Shown: in pieces, positions 8,973 to 17,796 of the stretch
Layout of the letters: each line of letters starts with the position of its first letter
How positions within the stretch are numbered: the first letter of the stretch is position 1
DNA from: UMGS1889 sp964540575
GTDB taxonomy: Bacteria; Bacillota; Clostridia; Oscillospirales; Ruminococcaceae
DNA length: 64,000 nt
NCBI GenBank assembly: GCA_964540575.1
Contig: CAZINI010000008.1
Location: forward strand, 21,320 to 85,319
Reading direction: 5' to 3'
The notes under the pieces: model-generated
What the model was told of the DNA's origin: nothing
The model's database searches: none
The model's input: only the letters and a program-made list of their open reading frames with translations
Position numbers and translations under genes: made by a program

Positions 8973-10688
8973 ATGAACGAAATGGAGCTTTATTCCCTCT
9001 GGTGCGAAAAAGCGGTTGACGACCCCGACCTGAAAACTGAGCTTGACTCAATCAAAGACGATCCCGATGCTATCAAGGACAGATTTTACCGTGACCTTGA
9101 ATTTGGTACAGGCGGTCTGAGAGGCGTTATCGGTGCAGGAAGCTACCGTATGAATATTTACACCGTAAGACGTGCTACACAGGGTCTTGCGGATTACGTT
9201 AAGGAGGCTTTTGACAAGCCCTCCGTGGCTATCGCTTACGACAGCCGTATCAAGTCCGACGTATTTGCAAAGCAGGCAGCAGCTGTTCTTGCCGCAAACG
9301 GCATCAAGGTGTATATCTACCCCGAGCTTATGCCTACACCTATGCTTTCCTTTGCTGTAAGAGAGCTTGAATGCAGTGCAGGTATCGTTATTACCGCCAG
9401 CCATAATCCCGCTAAGTACAACGGATATAAGGTTTACGGTCCCGACGGCTGCCAGCTTACTCTTGAAGCTGCTGAGATAGTTCTCGGCAAGATAGAAGCC
9501 GTTGATATGTTCGGCGGTGCAAAGGTAATTTCCTTTGACGAGGGACTTGGCAGCGGAATGATCGAATTCATCTCCGAGGCAGTTATCGAAAAGTATCTCA
9601 ACAAGGTTTCCGAGCAGGGAATCCACACCGACCTGTGTGCTTCCAGCGGACTTAAAGTCGTATACACACCTCTTAACGGCACAGGAAACAAGCCCGTAAG
9701 AGCTATCCTCAAAAAGATTGGAATCACCGATGTTACCGTTGTTCCCGAACAGGAATATCCCAACGGAAACTTCACCACCTGCCCCTTCCCCAACCCCGAG
9801 ATAAAGGAAGCTCTGGAGCTTGGTCTTAAGCTTTGCGAGGAAGTTAAGCCCGACCTGCTGCTGGCTACCGACCCCGACGCTGACCGTGTAGGTATCGCTG
9901 TTCCCTCCGATAACGGCTATGTTCTGTTTACAGGAAATGAAGTCGGTGCACTGCTCCTCGAATATATCTGTGCAGAAAGAACAAAGCTCGGCACAATGCC
10001 TCAGGACCCCATTGCAGTCAAGACTATCGTTACTACCGATATTACCAAGGCTATTGCCAAGGATTACGGCGTTAAGATAGTTGAAGTCCTCACAGGCTTC
10101 AAGTTTATCGGCGAACAGATCGGCTTCCTTGAGGCAAAGGGCGAGGAAAACCGCTATATCTTCGGCTTTGAGGAGAGCTACGGCTATCTGGCAGGCTCTT
10201 ATGTAAGAGATAAAGATGCCGTTGTTGCTTCTATGCTCATCTGTGAAATGGCTGCTTATTACAGAACAAAGGGCATATCCCTGCTTCAGGCAAGAGAGAA
10301 TATGTACAAAAAGTACGGCGTTTACACCCACACTCAGAAGAGCTTCACCTGCGAGGGCGTTACAGGTATGCAGCGTATGAAAGAGCTTATGAAGATGCTT
10401 CGTGAGGAAACTCCCAAGGAGATCGGCGGATTTAAGGTCACCGAGTTCTCCGATTACATTGCAAGCGTTACCGTAAATACCGTTTCGGGTGAAAAGACTG
10501 CTATTACCCTGCCTAAGTCGGACGTTCTGGGATTTGTTCTGGAAAACGGTGCGACCGTTATCATTCGTCCCTCGGGCACAGAGCCTAAGATCAAGGCTTA
10601 CTACACTACAACAGGCACAACCAAGGCAGAGGCAGATGCTCTCGAAGCTAAGATCTCCGACAGCTTCCGTCAGATACTTGGTTTCTGA
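8973..10688 (+). CDS. pgcA: phospho-sugar mutase (phosphoglucomutase, PgcA type)
   Basis: Interconverts glucose-1-phosphate and glucose-6-phosphate, linking glycolysis to glycogen and envelope sugar synthesis. The 571-residue protein has all four alpha-phosphohexomutase signatures: phosphoserine loop TASHNPAKYNGYK (S143), metal loop ATDPDADRVG (about 293-302), sugar loop GFEESYGYL (about 398-406), and phosphate loop RPSGTEPKIK (about 530). The length matches the PgcA/PGM2-like subfamily. It is monocistronic, with its own promoter and terminator. Codon use is clean and biased (frequent AAG, GGC, CTT), as expected for a highly expressed gene. Confidence 0.94.
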   Translation: MNEMELYSLWCEKAVDDPDLKTELDSIKDDPDAIKDRFYRDLEFGTGGLRGVIGAGSYRMNIYTVRRATQGLADYVKEAFDKPSVAIAYDSRIKSDVFAKQAAAVLAANGIKVYIYPELMPTPMLSFAVRELECSAGIVITASHNPAKYNGYKVYGPDGCQLTLEAAEIVLGKIEAVDMFGGAKVISFDEGLGSGMIEFISEAVIEKYLNKVSEQGIHTDLCASSGLKVVYTPLNGTGNKPVRAILKKIGITDVTVVPEQEYPNGNFTTCPFPNPEIKEALELGLKLCEEVKPDLLLATDPDADRVGIAVPSDNGYVLFTGNEVGALLLEYICAERTKLGTMPQDPIAVKTIVTTDITKAIAKDYGVKIVEVLTGFKFIGEQIGFLEAKGEENRYIFGFEESYGYLAGSYVRDKDAVVASMLICEMAAYYRTKGISLLQARENMYKKYGVYTHTQKSFTCEGVTGMQRMKELMKMLREETPKEIGGFKVTEFSDYIASVTVNTVSGEKTAITLPKSDVLGFVLENGATVIIRPSGTEPKIKAYYTTTGTTKAEADALEAKISDSFRQILGF

Positions 10689-10712
10689 TTTAATCAATAA
10701 GTTAAATAAAAC

Positions 10713-10751
10713 AAAATCCTTGTCGGGCGTAATGCTCGGCAAGGATTTTTT
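10713..10751. terminator. bidirectional terminator between convergent genes
   Basis: The arms AATCCTTG and CAAGGATT (with inner CG-rich pairs) form a strong hairpin. It is flanked by a T-run on the plus side and an A-run (T on minus) on the other, so it can end both the mutase and the leftward lipid kinase transcripts. Confidence 0.85.
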
Positions 10752-10761
10752 ATGCAAATAG

Positions 10762-11751
10762 TCAGCTTTCGGCTTCGCTGTAATCATCACCCGAATACTC
10801 AAAAACGTCATCGGTAATATACATTTCTCCCGAATCGGACAGAAGCTCCGTTCCCCTGTTGGGGTCAAGAAGCATTTTTATAGCATGGTGATTTACCGTA
10901 ATGGAAACGTCCGTGTGATCTCCACCGAACTCACCGTCCAGCGTCCACGGCACTGCCTCCTCCGAAACAAATCGGGCATTTTTCGTCTTAAAGCAGTAGA
11001 AACAGGGTGCACTCAGCTCCCTGCGTATCAGATAGTTTATGGTATGCTGAAGTTCAAGCAGGGTCTGCGGCATACGAATGAGAAATCCCTCGTAAATGCC
11101 ATCGTCCATAAGCACATCATCAACACTGAGCCGCTTCAATCCGCCGACCGATTTGGAGTTGGAGATCATACCAAAAATAAATGTGTCCTCTATCTCCATA
11201 TCATCGGTTGTTATCTTCATTTTATAGCCCTTTATCTCCCCAAGACGCTTTGCACCCTCCATTATATAGGCAAGCGTTCCGAAAATATTTTTCAGCTGCT
11301 GGGAAGTCATATATGCAACGTCCGTAAATGCACCGAATGCCGCTATATAGGTGAAATACTGGTCATTGAAGCCGCCAATGTCCAGCTGCTTCGGCTCTCC
11401 GTTTACGATACATTTTACCGCTGCGGGCATATACTTCGGTATCCGCAGGCTGGACGCAAAGTCATTCACCGTTCCAGCGGGAATGTATCCCATCAACGGA
11501 CGGTTTTCCTCGGGTATGGACAAAAGTCCCTTGATAGTTTCATTAAGCGTACCGTCACCGCCGCTGCATACCACAATATCGCTGTTTGCAGCCTCTCTCA
11601 TAACAACGCCGTTAGCGTCCAGCTTTGCCTGAGTGGGGTGAGCCAGAACATCACAGCCCATTGCGGTAAATGTGTCGATTATTTCCGCAAGATGATGCTT
11701 TATCAGCCCTTTTCCCGAATGAGGATTATAAACAAAAAGCATTTTTTTCAT
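10762..11751 (-). CDS. diacylglycerol kinase-family lipid kinase (YegS/DgkB-like)
   Basis: A soluble DAGK_cat-type lipid kinase of 329 residues, phosphorylating diacylglycerol or a related lipid with ATP. The nucleotide-binding GGDGTLNE is at about residues 64-71, and the N-terminal VYNPHSGKG and GYIPAGTVNDFA segments are canonical. In Firmicutes such enzymes recycle diacylglycerol released by lipoteichoic acid synthesis. A clear AGGAGG lies 11 bases before the ATG. It is separated by 53 bases from the upstream cation-efflux gene and probably shares its transcript. Confidence 0.9.
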   Translation of the reverse strand: MKKMLFVYNPHSGKGLIKHHLAEIIDTFTAMGCDVLAHPTQAKLDANGVVMREAANSDIVVCSGGDGTLNETIKGLLSIPEENRPLMGYIPAGTVNDFASSLRIPKYMPAAVKCIVNGEPKQLDIGGFNDQYFTYIAAFGAFTDVAYMTSQQLKNIFGTLAYIMEGAKRLGEIKGYKMKITTDDMEIEDTFIFGMISNSKSVGGLKRLSVDDVLMDDGIYEGFLIRMPQTLLELQHTINYLIRRELSAPCFYCFKTKNARFVSEEAVPWTLDGEFGGDHTDVSITVNHHAIKMLLDPNRGTELLSDSGEMYITDDVFEYSGDDYSEAES

Positions 11752-11804
11752 ATCAGATCATACCTCCCGCAGGAAGCATATCCTCCTTTCAACAGCGTGA
11801 TTTA

Positions 11805-12974
11805 TCAGGTAAAATCCACATCAACGGTTATTACGCACTGACAGCGGCTGTCGGCAGCTTTTACCGCCTCCGAAACGTGAGCTGCCGCCTTATCCTTCTC
11901 CTGCTGAGTGAATTTTCCCTTGAGCACCAGGTCGAATATCAGGTTAATATTGCTCTCTCCGTCCGTCACTCTGAAATCGTGAATGGAATATTCGGGGTCG
12001 TAATCCTTTACTATCCCCTGCACCATTGATTTCAGCTCGTTTGTCCGTTCACAGTTTACGCAAACAGGGTCCATATGAATGACCATAAGCACGCCCGTTT
12101 CGGCAAATATATTCTTTTCCACCCTGTCGATGGTTTCATGAGCCGCCACAATATCGGAATTATCAGGCACCTCTGCATGAGCGGAAGCGAACACTCGTCC
12201 CGGACCGTAATCGTGCACCATCAGGTCGTGAACGCCTGTTATCTCGTCCCCCGACATAATAAGTTCACGCAGTTTTTCCACCAGCTCGGGCGACGGCGGA
12301 CCTCCCAGCAGCAGATCGATAGTTTCCTTAGCCATACCAAATCCGCCGTAGATGATAAATCCCGCAACCAGCACGCCTATGATGCCATCTATATCGAACG
12401 GCAGGAAGTGTCCGATAACAGTCGCTGCAATGACTGCACTTGTGGATATAACATCATTCAGGCTATCCCTTGCAGTTGCCTTCATCACCGAGGAGGATAT
12501 GGTTTTGGCTATGTAGCTGTAATAGGAAAACATCCACAGCTTCACCAGAACGGAAGCTGCCAGAATACACATAAGCGGTACACTGAACGCCATTTCTTCG
12601 GGGTGAACTATCTTATCCGCCGAGGTTTTCAGCAGTTCAAAGCCAACAAGCATTATAATGAACGAAACTATCAGCGAGGATATGTACTCAAATCTTCCGT
12701 GACCGTAAGGGTGTTCTCTGTCGGGGACGAGATTTGAAAGCCTTGCACCGACTATCGCCACGAAACAGCTGCCCATATCCGAGAGATTATTGAAAGCGTC
12801 CGACATAATAGCAACGCTTTTCATCGTCAGCCCGATAATGAGCTTTAATCCGAACAAAAACAGATTGCAGATTATCCCCAGCACACCGCCAAGAATGCCA
12901 TATCTTTCACGAACAACTTTATCCTCGGTATTTTCGTAATCCTTTATAAAAATTCTGGCAAGATGCCTGATCAT
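11805..12974 (-). CDS. cation diffusion facilitator family transporter
   Basis: A proton-coupled divalent metal exporter of 389 residues. It has six membrane helices and a cytosolic dimerisation domain (GVHDLMVHDYGPGRVFASAH), followed by an extra C-terminal stretch of about 90 residues. The helix-2 site is N62xxxD66 (FNNLSD) and the helix-5 site D170xxxD174 (RDSLND), instead of the zinc-type DxxxD/HxxxD. Zinc specificity is therefore doubtful, and manganese, iron or another metal is possible. HPYGHGRFEY at 88-97 is a family motif. It has its own consensus promoter with a leader of about 95 bases. Confidence 0.9.
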   Translation of the reverse strand: MIRHLARIFIKDYENTEDKVVRERYGILGGVLGIICNLFLFGLKLIIGLTMKSVAIMSDAFNNLSDMGSCFVAIVGARLSNLVPDREHPYGHGRFEYISSLIVSFIIMLVGFELLKTSADKIVHPEEMAFSVPLMCILAASVLVKLWMFSYYSYIAKTISSSVMKATARDSLNDVISTSAVIAATVIGHFLPFDIDGIIGVLVAGFIIYGGFGMAKETIDLLLGGPPSPELVEKLRELIMSGDEITGVHDLMVHDYGPGRVFASAHAEVPDNSDIVAAHETIDRVEKNIFAETGVLMVIHMDPVCVNCERTNELKSMVQGIVKDYDPEYSIHDFRVTDGESNINLIFDLVLKGKFTQQEKDKAAAHVSEAVKAADSRCQCVITVDVDFT

Positions 12975-13073
12975 AAAGTCACCTCATCATCTATGCGAAG
13001 TACGACACTTAAGAATTTTTTGATAAATATATAATATCGGAACAGAACGAAAAATATACATTGTCCGAACATT

Positions 13074-13102
13074 ATTATATATCTAAATCCGCTGTATGTC
13101 AA
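13074..13102 (-). promoter_or_regulatory. consensus sigma-A promoter of the cation-efflux gene
   Basis: Minus strand: a perfect TTGACA (13102-13097), 17-base spacer and perfect TATAAT (13079-13074). The predicted leader to the ATG at 12974 is about 95 bases of AT-rich sequence, in which I see no known riboswitch. Confidence 0.85.
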
Positions 13103-13170
13103 GATTTTCCTACAGAAATACGAATAATTCTCATCAAAAAAAATCAATAAGATCAGTGTCTGCACTTTAA

Positions 13171-13956
13171 TCATATATCCAACAGACCTGTTATTATCTT
13201 CCGAAAAGCCAACGCATTCTTTTCATTGATTTTAGCTATATTTTCACAACTAATGAACGCTGGTGAAAAATGCTGCTCAAAGGTTCTTACCTCGGATAAT
13301 AAGCCGCTGTCCAAATATTTACATTCCAGATTATATACCGACCATGACATAGATAAAAGTGAATCATCGGACAAGCTTTTTTCGGCATAGGAATCGTATG
13401 AAAGCAATTCTTCATCGGTTTCATCAGAGAGAAGTCTGTTATATGAAGTTTCTATCAACTGAAGCTGTCTATTGTTATCAAAAGTATAGCTTGAATAGTC
13501 CATCGTATAGCCTGAAAATTTTCGAAATGTACAGCATATATATGCTGTTGGAGTATTTGAAGAATAAGTCGTTATCTGCACTTCATATAAAAAATGCTGA
13601 TGATCGAAACTCAAAACTGCAATTCTATCTTCATCATATATTATAACTTCAATATGACTCGGGCAGGAGTTTTCAAATGCAATGCTTAATATCAGCTTAT
13701 TGCTTTCATCATAATAATGTTCCATATAATTACCGCTGCCGGGTTTTCTTGAAAATTTTGAAAAGACTTTGAATTTTTTGTGAGCAAGTACATCGCATAA
13801 GTTAAATTTGATCGGATAAGAATTAACTTTAGAAATTACCTTCATTTTAACCTTGCTTTCGCAGTTTTCGATCAAGGCGTCATATTCATTATGATATTTC
13901 AAATAATACTTACGAAAAAGCTCTTTTCCGTTTTTAAGACAATTTATGTCTATCAT
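13171..13956 (-). CDS. AT-rich orphan protein, function unknown
   Basis: I do not recognise this 261-residue protein. It appears soluble, has no signal peptide or membrane helix, and is rich in Ser, Tyr, Lys and Asn. The central part (about residues 60-150) reads as alternating beta strands (KLILSIAFEN, IEVIIYDEDRIAVLSFDHQHFLYEVQITTYSS). Its base composition is clearly more AT-rich than its neighbours, suggesting recent acquisition. It sits next to a tRNA cluster, a common insertion site, but no integrase or attachment repeat is visible. No RBS is obvious, although codon structure is consistent with a real gene. Confidence 0.6.
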   Translation of the reverse strand: MIDINCLKNGKELFRKYYLKYHNEYDALIENCESKVKMKVISKVNSYPIKFNLCDVLAHKKFKVFSKFSRKPGSGNYMEHYYDESNKLILSIAFENSCPSHIEVIIYDEDRIAVLSFDHQHFLYEVQITTYSSNTPTAYICCTFRKFSGYTMDYSSYTFDNNRQLQLIETSYNRLLSDETDEELLSYDSYAEKSLSDDSLLSMSWSVYNLECKYLDSGLLSEVRTFEQHFSPAFISCENIAKINEKNALAFRKIITGLLDI

Positions 13957-13992
13957 AAATCATTCGCCGTCCTTATAACATACGCATCAAGA

Positions 13993-14020
13993 ATAAAAGA
14001 CCCGGAACACACCCCGAGCC
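13993..14020 (-). terminator. second terminator behind tRNA cluster
   Basis: Minus strand: the arms GGCTCGG and CCGGGTC pair with G-U wobbles across a seven-base loop and are followed by TTTTATT. It lies about 65 bases beyond the first terminator of the tRNA cluster. Confidence 0.5.
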
Positions 14021-14076
14021 TTTGAAACACATTCTGTAATTTCACGAAAAACAAAACCCCACGGCGTGATAATACA

Positions 14077-14103
14077 GAAAAAACCCGAGAACAACTCTCA
14101 GGC
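14077..14103 (-). terminator. terminator of tRNA cluster
   Basis: Minus strand: CCTGAGA and TCTCGGG pair around GTTGT, followed by TTTTTT, just after the CCA end of tRNA-His. Confidence 0.75.
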
Positions 14104-14117
14104 TTATCTTATAAATG

Positions 14118-14195
<78 letters not shown>

Positions 14196-14199
14196 ATAT

Positions 14200-14276
14200 T
14201 GGCGCGCCATGCTGGATTCGAACCAGCGGCTTACTGCTTAGAAGGCAGTTACTCTATCCAGCTGAGTTAATGGCGC
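14200..14276 (-). tRNA. tRNA-Arg (TCT), CCA encoded
   Basis: Minus-strand cloverleaf with perfect acceptor arms GCGCCAT and ATGGCGC, anticodon loop TTCTAAG (TCT reads AGA/AGG), T-loop TTCGAAT and encoded CCA. Only four bases separate it from each neighbouring tRNA. Confidence 0.95.
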
Positions 14277-14280
14277 ACAT

Positions 14281-14354
<74 letters not shown>

Positions 14355-14426
14355 AATACTTCTGCTGAAAGAAAACTCTGCAAGCTTTTCTGCTTGAATT
14401 TGTTTATCTCTCTCAGCGACTTTATT

Positions 14427-14455
14427 ATTATATCACACCCGAATTATTTTGTCAA
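14427..14455 (-). promoter_or_regulatory. consensus promoter of tRNA cluster
   Basis: Minus strand: perfect TTGACA (14455-14450), 17-base spacer, perfect TATAAT (14432-14427). Confidence 0.9.
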
Positions 14456-14503
14456 GCATTTTTTTGAAATTTATTTTAATTAACCTGAGAGTTACATTTT
14501 GTT

Positions 14504-14543
14504 AAAAATCGGGCAACCGATACAACTGCGGCTGCCCGATTTC
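14504..14543 (-). terminator. terminator of the clpE-like transcript
   Basis: The ten-base arms AAATCGGGCA and TGCCCGATTT enclose a loop of about 17 bases; on the minus strand the stem ends in a T-run. It lies 18 bases after the Clp stop and closes the 15 kb leftward gene train. Confidence 0.85.
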
Positions 14544-14560
14544 TATTATTTGAAACCAAA

Positions 14561-16891
14561 TTACTGCTTAACTTTGACCTTTATCTCATTGTTTTCAGCG
14601 GAAACCTCAATAGCGGCAATGCCATTATCCGAATCGATGATAAGCTCGGCGGTCTTATCCTCCACCTCTGTGCGGATAACACGTCTGATGTCCCTTGCAC
14701 CGAACTTTCCGCCGTAGGATTTCTCCGCAATAGCCTCCAGAGCGGCTTTGTCATAGCTGAATGTGATGCCCTTCTCCTCAAGCGGTTCCTTCATCTCGTC
14801 CAGCATAAGAGCGGCAACATCACAATAATTCTCCTTAGTAAGAGGATCGAACACAACAACCTCATCAATACGGCTGAGAAACTCGGGACGAAGGAAGTCG
14901 GACAGTGCCTTCATCGCCTTTTCCTTTGAGATCTCTCCTGCTGTCTTGTTGAAGCCGACACCCGTGCTCTTGTCGGTGGAACCTGCATTGGAGGTCATAG
15001 CAATGATGGTGTTCTCAAAGCTTACGGAGCGTCCCTGTGCATCGTTTACCTTGCCTTCGTCAAGTATCTGAAGGAGAATGTTCAGCACATCGGGATGTGC
15101 CTTTTCAATTTCATCGAAAAGCACTACCGAATAGGGCTTTCTTCTCACCTTTTCGGTCAGCTGACCTGCCTCATCATAGCCAACATATCCCGGAGGTGAA
15201 CCGATAAGTCTGGAAACCGAATGCTTCTCCATATACTCGGTCATATCAAGCCTGATAAGCGGCTCGTTTCCGTCAAAAAGCTCCTGTGCAAGCACCTTAA
15301 CAAGCTCGGTTTTTCCGACACCCGTCGGTCCCACAAAAATGAACGAAGCGGGACGGCGGCGTTTTGAAAGCTGAACTCTCGTCCGCTTTATAGCCTTGCT
15401 CACCAGCTCAACAGCCTTATCCTGACCGATAATATGCTTTTTGAGTTCATCTTCAAGAGATGCTATCTTCTTATACTCCGACTCGGCGACCTTTGCAGCG
15501 GGGATGCCCGTCCAAAGCTCTATGACCTTAGAAAGGTCGGTTTCCGTAACATACAGCTCGGAAATAGCCTTTTCAAGCTCTGCAAGCTTTTCCTCTTCCC
15601 TGCTGATCTCACCCTTTATCTCCGCAAGCTTTGCATAATCGGGCTCGGAGGAATCCTCATAGTCCTTCTGCTCATTGCGAAGCTTTTCGAGATTTTCCGA
15701 TGTGCTGTCATAATCGGACAGTTCGTCGCTTCTGATGCATCTGTATGCACACGCCTCGTCAAGCAGGTCAATAGCCTTATCGGGCAAAAATCTGTCGTTG
15801 ATATATCTCTCGGATAAAACCGCACAGCGTTTCAGAAGCTCATCACTGATCTTTACCCGATGATGCTTCTCGTAATATTCCCTAATACCCAGCAGAACAC
15901 TGTAAGTATTCTCAACGGTAGGCTCGGGAACGGTAACAGGCTGAAAACGTCTTTCTAGTGCACTGTCCTTTTCGATATACTTGCGGTATTCATTGAAGGT
16001 AGTCGCACCGATCACCTGCACCTCGCCCCTTGAAAGAGCGGGCTTCAGAATATTTGCAGCGTTCATAGAGCCTTCGCTGTCGCCGGCACCCACAAGACTG
16101 TGTACCTCATCGATAAACAGTATTATGTTGCCCTCAGCCTTTACTTCTTCAATAAGACCCTTTACACGGCTCTCAAACTGTCCCCTGAACTGAGTTCCCG
16201 CAACCAGAGCGGTCAGATCCAGCAGACAAAGCTGCTTGTTTTTCAGTCTGAACGGAACATCTCCCGCCGCTATCTTCTGAGCAATACCCTCAACAATAGC
16301 AGTTTTACCCACACCCGGTTCACCTATCAGACAGGGATTGTTCTTCTGTCTGCGGCTGAGTATCTGAATAGTGCGGGCTATCTCCTTTTCTCTGCCGATT
16401 ATCCTGTCCAGCTCGCCGTCCGCCGCCTGCTGAGTAAGATTGGTGCAGTAGGTATCCAGGAACTTGCCCTTGCTTTTTTTGCTGCCCTGAGATTTATGCT
16501 TGCCGTCAGATTTGGGTTCTGCGGGTTCTACGCCATCGCTGTCACCTTCATCATGCCTGCGGCTTGCGGAAAATGCACTGCCAAGCTGTCCCAGACTGCT
16601 CTGAATACCGCCCAGCATATTCTGGATAAACGGCGGGATAGCACCCGTTCCGCCTCTTTCAAAGGAATCTCCGTCACCCGCATCAAAGTCGTCCGAGAAA
16701 TCGGTCATTTCGTCTGCAAACTGCTCGATCTCGTCATCGGAAATACCCATTTGATCCATATATTCCTTTACCTGCGGAATATTAAGCTCTCTTGCACAGA
16801 CAAGGCATAAGCCCTCATTTTTCTTTTCTTCGCCCTGAATAGCGGTGATAAACACGACCGCCATTCGCTTCTTACATCTTGTACAAAGCAT
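14561..16891 (-). CDS. clpE: ClpE-like AAA+ unfoldase with N-terminal zinc finger
   Basis: A Hsp100 unfoldase feeding substrates to the ClpP protease. The 776-residue protein starts with a zinc finger (C3xxC6...C29xxC32) instead of the double Clp-N domain, followed by a flexible Gly/Ser/Asp-rich stretch to about residue 145 and two AAA+ modules (Walker A GEPGVGKT and GPTGVGKT) with a central coiled coil. A VGFN loop near residue 645 matches the ClpP-docking tripeptide. This is ClpE-like architecture. I chose the ATG at 16891 because GGAGG lies five bases upstream; an in-frame TTG four codons earlier overlaps that RBS. It is last in the train, 28 bases after cvpA. No CtsR-type operator was recognised. 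Confidence 0.9.
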   Translation of the reverse strand: MLCTRCKKRMAVVFITAIQGEEKKNEGLCLVCARELNIPQVKEYMDQMGISDDEIEQFADEMTDFSDDFDAGDGDSFERGGTGAIPPFIQNMLGGIQSSLGQLGSAFSASRRHDEGDSDGVEPAEPKSDGKHKSQGSKKSKGKFLDTYCTNLTQQAADGELDRIIGREKEIARTIQILSRRQKNNPCLIGEPGVGKTAIVEGIAQKIAAGDVPFRLKNKQLCLLDLTALVAGTQFRGQFESRVKGLIEEVKAEGNIILFIDEVHSLVGAGDSEGSMNAANILKPALSRGEVQVIGATTFNEYRKYIEKDSALERRFQPVTVPEPTVENTYSVLLGIREYYEKHHRVKISDELLKRCAVLSERYINDRFLPDKAIDLLDEACAYRCIRSDELSDYDSTSENLEKLRNEQKDYEDSSEPDYAKLAEIKGEISREEEKLAELEKAISELYVTETDLSKVIELWTGIPAAKVAESEYKKIASLEDELKKHIIGQDKAVELVSKAIKRTRVQLSKRRRPASFIFVGPTGVGKTELVKVLAQELFDGNEPLIRLDMTEYMEKHSVSRLIGSPPGYVGYDEAGQLTEKVRRKPYSVVLFDEIEKAHPDVLNILLQILDEGKVNDAQGRSVSFENTIIAMTSNAGSTDKSTGVGFNKTAGEISKEKAMKALSDFLRPEFLSRIDEVVVFDPLTKENYCDVAALMLDEMKEPLEEKGITFSYDKAALEAIAEKSYGGKFGARDIRRVIRTEVEDKTAELIIDSDNGIAAIEVSAENNEIKVKVKQ

Positions 16892-16919
16892 ATGATCCTC
16901 CAAATCCCGCTTTCAAGTA

Positions 16920-17777
16920 TCACGAAAGCGAAAAGTAATATATATACCTATAAAAAACAGTATTATCAATAGTATCGGTGTTGACAAACGGCAGAGCATT
17001 TCCGCTCAGCCCAATGATTATCCGAAGAAGTGCAGTGATAAGTGCCAGATAAACAGCGGCTTCCGCAAGTCCGGCAGCACCGCCAAGCACTGTATTTGCC
17101 GTACCCACCAAAGGCACCTTGCTGACAGCAGAGCTTGCTCTCGAAAGCCTGCGGACAGCAGTCATGGCAGCTCCGAATATGACGAAAAACAAAAGCGAAC
17201 GGAGAAGATATATCGCTTCATATCTGATAAAATTCTCCTCGATATAAGCTGCCGCCTCAGCGGGGTCGCCCAGTATCGTCCGCAGTATATCATCTTCACT
17301 GTCCCTATCTGAGAACGGAAGAATTCTCGGGATAATTGAATTTGTCAACTCTTTTAGTTTAGCATTAATTTCCTCTTTCGTCAATCCCGTTTCGGAATTT
17401 TCGGGAATATACTTTAAAATTTCATCGGCAATGCCGTTGTTTTCGTTATTGTTTACCTTATCTATAAAATCGTCTATTTCCGAATTTTCGGCATTATAGC
17501 CGTATTCCGCAAGAATAGCTTTGATTTTTTCTTTGATACTGACGCTTGCCTCGGTTATCTCCTTTTCAATAGCGGACGTTATCGGCTCTTTCAGATAGCT
17601 GTCATACAGCTTGGGAGCAGCCGCACGGCTGATGAACAAAGCCGCCGCAAAGCAGATAATATATCCGAAGAACATAACCATCATTTTGACAAAGCCCTTT
17701 TTTGCCCCCGCCGCCGTAAGTATCACTATCATCAGTGCCGCCACAGCATCGTAGACAAGTGCAGGACGAAGCTCCAA
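16920..17777 (-). CDS. CvpA family membrane protein
   Basis: A 285-residue membrane protein of the CvpA/colicin-V-production family. It has helices near residues 10-28, 31-52, about 190-210 and 230-262. Between helices two and three lies an unusually long charged insert of about 135 residues (EKEITEASVSIKEKIKAIL onward), larger than in short CvpA proteins but common in Clostridia. The role is unclear; family members affect the envelope and biofilm. It lies between the DUF5711 gene (19 bases upstream) and clpE. Confidence 0.8.
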   Translation of the reverse strand: MELRPALVYDAVAALMIVILTAAGAKKGFVKMMVMFFGYIICFAAALFISRAAAPKLYDSYLKEPITSAIEKEITEASVSIKEKIKAILAEYGYNAENSEIDDFIDKVNNNENNGIADEILKYIPENSETGLTKEEINAKLKELTNSIIPRILPFSDRDSEDDILRTILGDPAEAAAYIEENFIRYEAIYLLRSLLFFVIFGAAMTAVRRLSRASSAVSKVPLVGTANTVLGGAAGLAEAAVYLALITALLRIIIGLSGNALPFVNTDTIDNTVFYRYIYYFSLS

Positions 17778-17796
17778 AGCAGTCCCTCCTTACAGA

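Noticed and set aside
9048..10868. Long open frame (606 codons) on the minus strand opposite the phosphoglucomutase
   Set aside because: It mirrors a clear housekeeping gene with biased codons; the antisense translation has no recognisable motif and no RBS.
12971..13174. 67-codon frame on minus strand between the orphan and the cation-efflux gene
   Set aside because: It contains the consensus promoter of the efflux gene and has no RBS; composition is that of AT-rich spacer.
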